A stretch of 64,000 nucleotides of DNA from Microvirga pudoricolor (lineage in GTDB: Bacteria; Pseudomonadota; Alphaproteobacteria; Rhizobiales; Beijerinckiaceae): NCBI RefSeq assembly GCF_016892705.1, contig NZ_JAFEMB010000002.1, positions 372,001-436,000 on the forward strand. The letters are read 5' to 3'. Below the pieces are notes generated by a model that had not been told where the DNA came from, searched no databases, and saw only the letters and a list, made by a program, of their open reading frames with translations. This document shows, in pieces, positions 60,510 to 64,000 of the stretch. Both the position numbers and the translations under genes were made by a program. Numbering within the stretch: position 1 is the stretch's first letter; every line of letters starts with the position of its first letter.

Positions 60510-62057
60510 ATGAGTCTGCTTGGTGATCTCCTTGGCATCGTCGACGACGCACTCCCGCTCGGCCCTGTCCTCGACCCGACCCTCGGCACCGTCGTCGATA
60601 CGGTCGATGACCTTCTGCCCGTCACGGACGACCTTCTGCGAACCCTGGGAAGCATTCTGACGCCCGGAAGCGGCGTCGATCTGGTTGAGGGCCTCCTGAC
60701 CACGGTCAACGACCTGATCCCGCTCGATCCGACGGGTCAGGACCGCATCATCATCGATGCCGGTCAGGTTCTGTACGTCGACGCCAACGGGAATCAGTCG
60801 CTCCTGAACATCGACGCGACGCTGCTCGGCCTGGATCCGGCGGTGCTCACGGCCGGCCTGCACATTCTGCGCGGATCGAACCTCCTGGACGTGCAGATCG
60901 GCTCTCCTCTGCTCGCCAACCTCATCAGCGGCGGTGACGGCGATGATACGCAGACTGGCGGCGGCGGAGACGACACGATTGGCGGCGGCGGCGGCAACGA
61001 TACGATCGATGGCGGCGACGGCAACGACATGATCTCCGGCGATGCCGGCAACGACACCATCAACGGCGGCGGCGGCAACGACATCATCGCCGGCGGCGAC
61101 GGGGACGACAGCCTCTCAGGCGGGTTGGGCAACGACATTATCGGAGGAGGAGCCGGCAACGACACGCTCAACGGCGATGACGGAAACGACCTCCTGGCTG
61201 GCGGCGACGGCAACGACATCCTCAACGGAGGTCCGGGCAACGACACCCTCGACGGCGGGACCGGTGCCGATACGATGACCGGCGGCACGGGTGACGACGT
61301 CTACTTCGTCGACAACCCAGGCGACCTGGTGCTTGAGGCGCCTAACGCCGGAAACGACAGCGTCTATTCGTCCATCGACTATACGCTGACGGCCAATGTC
61401 GAAAACCTTTACCTCACCGGCGGAGCCTATCAAGGATCCGGCAACGCGCTCAACAACGTGATCTACGGCACGGCCACGAACAACCTCATCTACGGCTATG
61501 GAGGGAACGACACGATCAATGGCTTTGCGGGCAACGACCGGATCTATGGCGGCGCCGGCAATGACAGCGTCGTCGGCGGCGACGGCCAGGACATTCTTTT
61601 CGGAGACAGCGGAAGAGACATCATCAAGGGCGGCGCCGGAAACGACCGTCTCTACGGGGGAAGCAACAACGACTCGATCTATGGCGGAGCGGGCAACGAC
61701 TTCCTCTATGGCGGCACAGGACAAGACAACCTGTTCGGCGGCGCCGGGCGCGACCACTTTGTATTCAACACACAACCGACGGGCTCTAACGTCGATCGTA
61801 TCCGAGACTTCAAGCTCGAGGACTCGATCTACTTGGAGAACGCGATCTTCCGTGGCCTTGGCGCACGAGGTTTCATGGATGCCGAAAGCTTCTGGATCGG
61901 CACGGCCGCTCACGACGCGTCGGATCGCATTATCTACGATAGTCAGGCCGGACGCCTCTATTACGACGAGGACGGCACCGGGGCCGCGGGCCAAGTGCTT
62001 TTTGCCACGCTGTCCAAGAATCTCGCTCTGACCAACAAGGACTTCTACATCCTCTAA
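60510..62057 (+). CDS. RTX-type calcium-binding secreted protein
   Basis: A 515-residue secreted protein with GGAG eight bases before the ATG. The N-terminal 130 residues are Leu/Asp/Val-rich ([20 protein letters not shown]). The first RTX block (about residues 141-266) holds 14 nonapeptides (GGDGNDILN type). A spacer ([20 protein letters not shown], then [18 protein letters not shown]) precedes a second block of 10 (about 329-418). The C-terminus ([20 protein letters not shown], ending [11 protein letters not shown]) matches that of the protein at 20628-21935 and is probably the type I secretion signal. A strong terminator follows. No transporter genes nearby. Confidence 0.9.
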   Translation: MSLLGDLLGIVDDALPLGPVLDPTLGTVVDTVDDLLPVTDDLLRTLGSILTPGSGVDLVEGLLTTVNDLIPLDPTGQDRIIIDAGQVLYVDANGNQSLLNIDATLLGLDPAVLTAGLHILRGSNLLDVQIGSPLLANLISGGDGDDTQTGGGGDDTIGGGGGNDTIDGGDGNDMISGDAGNDTINGGGGNDIIAGGDGDDSLSGGLGNDIIGGGAGNDTLNGDDGNDLLAGGDGNDILNGGPGNDTLDGGTGADTMTGGTGDDVYFVDNPGDLVLEAPNAGNDSVYSSIDYTLTANVENLYLTGGAYQGSGNALNNVIYGTATNNLIYGYGGNDTINGFAGNDRIYGGAGNDSVVGGDGQDILFGDSGRDIIKGGAGNDRLYGGSNNDSIYGGAGNDFLYGGTGQDNLFGGAGRDHFVFNTQPTGSNVDRIRDFKLEDSIYLENAIFRGLGARGFMDAESFWIGTAAHDASDRIIYDSQAGRLYYDEDGTGAAGQVLFATLSKNLALTNKDFYIL

Positions 62058-62063
62058 CAGACC

Positions 62064-62091
62064 GGGCGCCCCTCCCAAGGGGCGCCCTTTT
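62064..62091 (+). terminator. Intrinsic terminator of the second RTX gene
   Basis: Perfect 10-bp stem GGGCGCCCCT-ccca-AGGGGCGCCC, starting 6 bp after the stop, followed by TTTTC. Clear Rho-independent form. Confidence 0.9.
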
Positions 62092-62192
62092 CACAGATTT
62101 CCTTACGCGCGAACGTTCAAGAGGCAGGGGCACTCCGACGCATGTGGATCGTCGCCGAACCGTTCCCGGCGAGAAGGACGTCAGGTGGTGGC

Positions 62193-62828
62193 ATGATGGA
62201 TGAAGAGATCGAGGTCATTGCGCGCGCGTTCTATGAGACGGGCGATGACGCCAGGGGCTGGGACCGGGAACCCGAGACCATCAAGTGCCTCTTTCGGGAG
62301 AAAGCCTCCGCGGCCATCCTCGAAATCGATCGCGTTCCGGTCGACGACACCGCGAGGCTGTCCTTTCTACCGGTGAACTCTTGCTACAGCCATGTGTTCG
62401 ACGGCAGCGTACCGTCATCGGTTGACCCACATGTGCCAGCCATCGTGCCACGTCGTCAGTGGGCAACGAATGCTGCACCATCCGGCTTCATGGCGGTCGT
62501 GTCAGGACGGAGCATTGTGTTCGAGTTTGCCGACCAAGGGTTTCACCGCTGGGTCGGAAGACGTCGGCTGATCGGGCGTAGCGCCGTCGAAGCCTTGCCC
62601 GAGTGGCGATCCGAGGGACTGATTGAATTGATCTCAAAAGCATTCCGCACGGGTCGGACTTTGACCGTGCGCGGCCTCCCCGTCGTCTGTCGCTTGCCGG
62701 TCCAAGGAACGCGTCGCGACACGCGTGTCGACGTCGTCTGCACCCCTGTGCGCGGCTTCGACAACGCGTTGATCGGCGTCATGATCGAGGGTCGTGAAAT
62801 CGAAAGCGCGGGCCTGCCGCTGCAGTAA
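62193..62828 (+). CDS. PAS-like domain protein with the shared N-terminal module
   Basis: About 211 residues from the ATG at 62193 (the frame opens at 62142; no strong ribosome binding site at either). The first 45 residues (MDEEIEVIARAFYETGDD, then GWDREPETIKCLF) match the small protein at 58498-58719. The C-terminal half (about residues 100-205) looks like a PAS fold: FEFADQGFHRWVGRRRLIGR, ALPEWRSEGLIELI, FRTGRTLTVRG and VDVVCTPVRGFDNALIGVMI. PAS domains sense small molecules, light or redox state. No output domain is present. The tRNA gene follows on the other strand. Confidence 0.68.
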   Translation: MMDEEIEVIARAFYETGDDARGWDREPETIKCLFREKASAAILEIDRVPVDDTARLSFLPVNSCYSHVFDGSVPSSVDPHVPAIVPRRQWATNAAPSGFMAVVSGRSIVFEFADQGFHRWVGRRRLIGRSAVEALPEWRSEGLIELISKAFRTGRTLTVRGLPVVCRLPVQGTRRDTRVDVVCTPVRGFDNALIGVMIEGREIESAGLPLQ

Positions 62829-62944
62829 ATTGCCGGCGCACCGCAGAACAGCCCATCGTTTGCCGAAGCAAGCACGGCCGTATCGCGGCCGCCTCCACGA
62901 CGAAACCGCTCTACTTCCGAAACCACCGAAATCTTTGGAAAGAT

Positions 62945-63020
<76 letters not shown>

Positions 63021-63077
63021 ATCGCCCTGAGGCGAGGCCCCAAGGGATGTTCCCCTGAGGTGGCGTGCATTTAACAA

Positions 63078-63411
63078 ACCGATTTGGTTCTGTCCACCCT
63101 CGGGGCAGAATTTTTGTCGATTTTAGGAGTGTGTCGTTCACCGGCCCCGCACGCATCTCCGGTGGTGAAGCTGCGTGCCGGCACGCGCTCGTTTCACGGT
63201 CGGTGATGGCATGCCTTCACGTGCACGATGGCGCCTCACGGGACAGGCCCCGCCGGGAGACGTGCCGTCGATCTTCGACAATACGGCTACCGTCGTTCAC
63301 CGGATGCTCTTAGGACTTTATGCCTTAGTGCTGCGGCCGAGGCGATTGATATGTCACCCGGCGTCCCGCTCTCACGGGAGGCCGGATGATCGTTGGGTCA
63401 AGGGTGCGCCG
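63078..63411. other. 334-bp intergenic region between tRNA-Lys and leuA
   Basis: Holds the upstream region of the tRNA gene. Near 63367-63392 it has an imperfect hairpin (GGCCTCCCG-tgagag-CGGGACGCC, read on the minus strand) that may end leuA transcription. An open frame at 63065-63313 lacks a start signal and protein-like composition. I see no repeat or small RNA that I recognise. Confidence 0.45.
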
Positions 63412-64000
63412 TCACTCCGCCGCATGCTGCGCGTGAAGTCTTGCGCCCCGGCTCATCAGCTTGTTCAGGGCCCCGAGATAGGCCTGGGCCGAGGCCACGA
63501 GGGTATCGGGATCGGCCGCACGGGAGGTGACACTGCGATCGTCCGCCGAGAGGCGGACGGAGACCTCGGCCTGGGCGTCCGTGCCCTCGGTCACCGCATG
63601 GACCTGATAGAGCTCCAGCACTGCCTCGTGGGGCACCAGCGCCTTGATGGCGTTGAAGGTGGCGTCCACCGGACCGTTGCCCTCCTGCTCCTCGATCACG
63701 ACCTTGTCGTCGACCTGCAGGCGCATGGTGGCGCGCTGCGGGCCGCGCGTGCCGGCCACGATGGACAGAGAGATCAGCTTGATGCGATCATTGGCCATGG
63801 CGATGTTCTGATCGACGAGGGCCTCGATATCCTCGTCGTAGACATGCTTCTTGCGGTCGGCCAATTCCTTGAAGCGCACGAAGGCGTCCTCGAATTGGTT
63901 ATCGCCCAGCTCATACCCCATGTCTTTCAGCTTGCTGCGGAAGGCGGCGCGGCCGGAATGCTTGCCCATGACCAGGGACGTCTTGGACACACCTACCGAT
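63412..64000 (-). CDS. leuA: 2-isopropylmalate synthase, C-terminal part (5' end beyond window)
   Basis: The frame is open to the window edge on the minus strand; the visible 195 residues are the 3' end of leuA. LVMGKHSGRAAFRSKLKDMG is the typical late part of the TIM-barrel region. After it comes the helical linker (DRKKHVYDEDIEALVD) and the regulatory leucine-binding domain (ISLSIVAGTRGPQRATMRLQ, then EGNGPVDATFNAIKALVPHE, then VHAVTEGTDAQAEVSVRL). LeuA condenses acetyl-CoA and 2-oxoisovalerate in leucine synthesis. The actual start is outside the window. The C-terminal tail is short and ordinary. Confidence 0.93.
   Translation of the reverse strand, partial: SVGVSKTSLVMGKHSGRAAFRSKLKDMGYELGDNQFEDAFVRFKELADRKKHVYDEDIEALVDQNIAMANDRIKLISLSIVAGTRGPQRATMRLQVDDKVVIEEQEGNGPVDATFNAIKALVPHEAVLELYQVHAVTEGTDAQAEVSVRLSADDRSVTSRAADPDTLVASAQAYLGALNKLMSRGARLHAQHAAE

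Noticed and set aside
60930-61770. Dense direct repeats that could be mistaken for a CRISPR array or minisatellite.
   Set aside because: The repeats are coding, with a 27-bp period giving glycine-aspartate nonapeptides. There are no conserved spacers or repeats of CRISPR form and no cas genes.
63065-63313. An 82-codon frame between the tRNA gene and leuA.
   Set aside because: No ribosome binding site and composition not protein-like; it runs into the tRNA upstream region.

Overview
The window is GC-rich chromosomal DNA from an alphaproteobacterium, most likely of the order Hyphomicrobiales (Rhizobiales) and close to Methylobacteriaceae such as Microvirga. This rests on gene content rather than rRNA. 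It carries a DUF2865 secreted protein, a YcjX/YcjF pair, a giant hendecad-repeat protein like the growth pole ring protein of Agrobacterium, the PuuD-type membrane urate oxidase, a fused PuuE-UraD, a DgcA-like epimerase and palindromic intergenic elements of a type common in this order. No rRNA operon, CRISPR array, insertion sequence or prophage was seen. One tRNA (Lys, anticodon CTT) is present.

Layout. 1-10.8 kb is housekeeping: creA, a DUF2865 protein, gltX, nadE, ycjX-ycjF, a SixA-like phosphatase and a MoxR ATPase. 10.9-18.3 kb holds a PLP-dependent sulfur amino-acid enzyme, a KefB-type antiporter, an MFS carrier, a CoxE-type VWA protein, a universal stress protein and a 2Fe-2S ferredoxin. 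18.4-22.6 kb is accessory: small secreted proteins, a LuxR-type regulator with a degenerate receiver and an RTX protein. 22.6-27.6 kb is one gene for a coiled-coil membrane protein of about 1,677 residues. 28.6-32.6 kb is an Mla-type lipid transport operon (mlaE with STAS, mlaF, mlaD, auxiliary lipoprotein). 32.6-40.6 kb holds an enolase-superfamily epimerase, transporters, an XRE-cupin regulator with a candidate operator, an acetyltransferase behind a perfect 18-bp palindrome, two cytochromes c, a rhodanese and a BON-LysM protein.

40.7-49.9 kb looks like a nitrogen-scavenging block. PuuD oxidises urate, UraH hydrolyses 5-hydroxyisourate, the UraD half of a fusion protein decarboxylates OHCU, and the PuuE half opens allantoin. 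A GlcG-like protein and an oligopeptide-type ABC transporter follow. A strong terminator-like hairpin separates the binding protein from the permeases. 49.9-56.1 kb carries a LigD-like protein with phosphoesterase and polymerase domains but no ligase domain, a GST, a PPK2 kinase, a universal stress protein, an SMP-30 lactonase and a DMT carrier. 56.1-62.9 kb is again accessory: small lipoproteins, a zinc-ribbon metallopeptidase, two genes sharing an N-terminal module, and an AT-rich island ahead of a second RTX protein. The window ends in the 3' part of leuA on the minus strand.

The most notable items are the hendecad-repeat polar-growth candidate and its upstream CtrA-like site, the ligase-less LigD, the paired RTX proteins with a shared C-terminal module, the oppA/oppB attenuator, and several small genes found by reading the sequence directly (18980-19069, 56813-56956).
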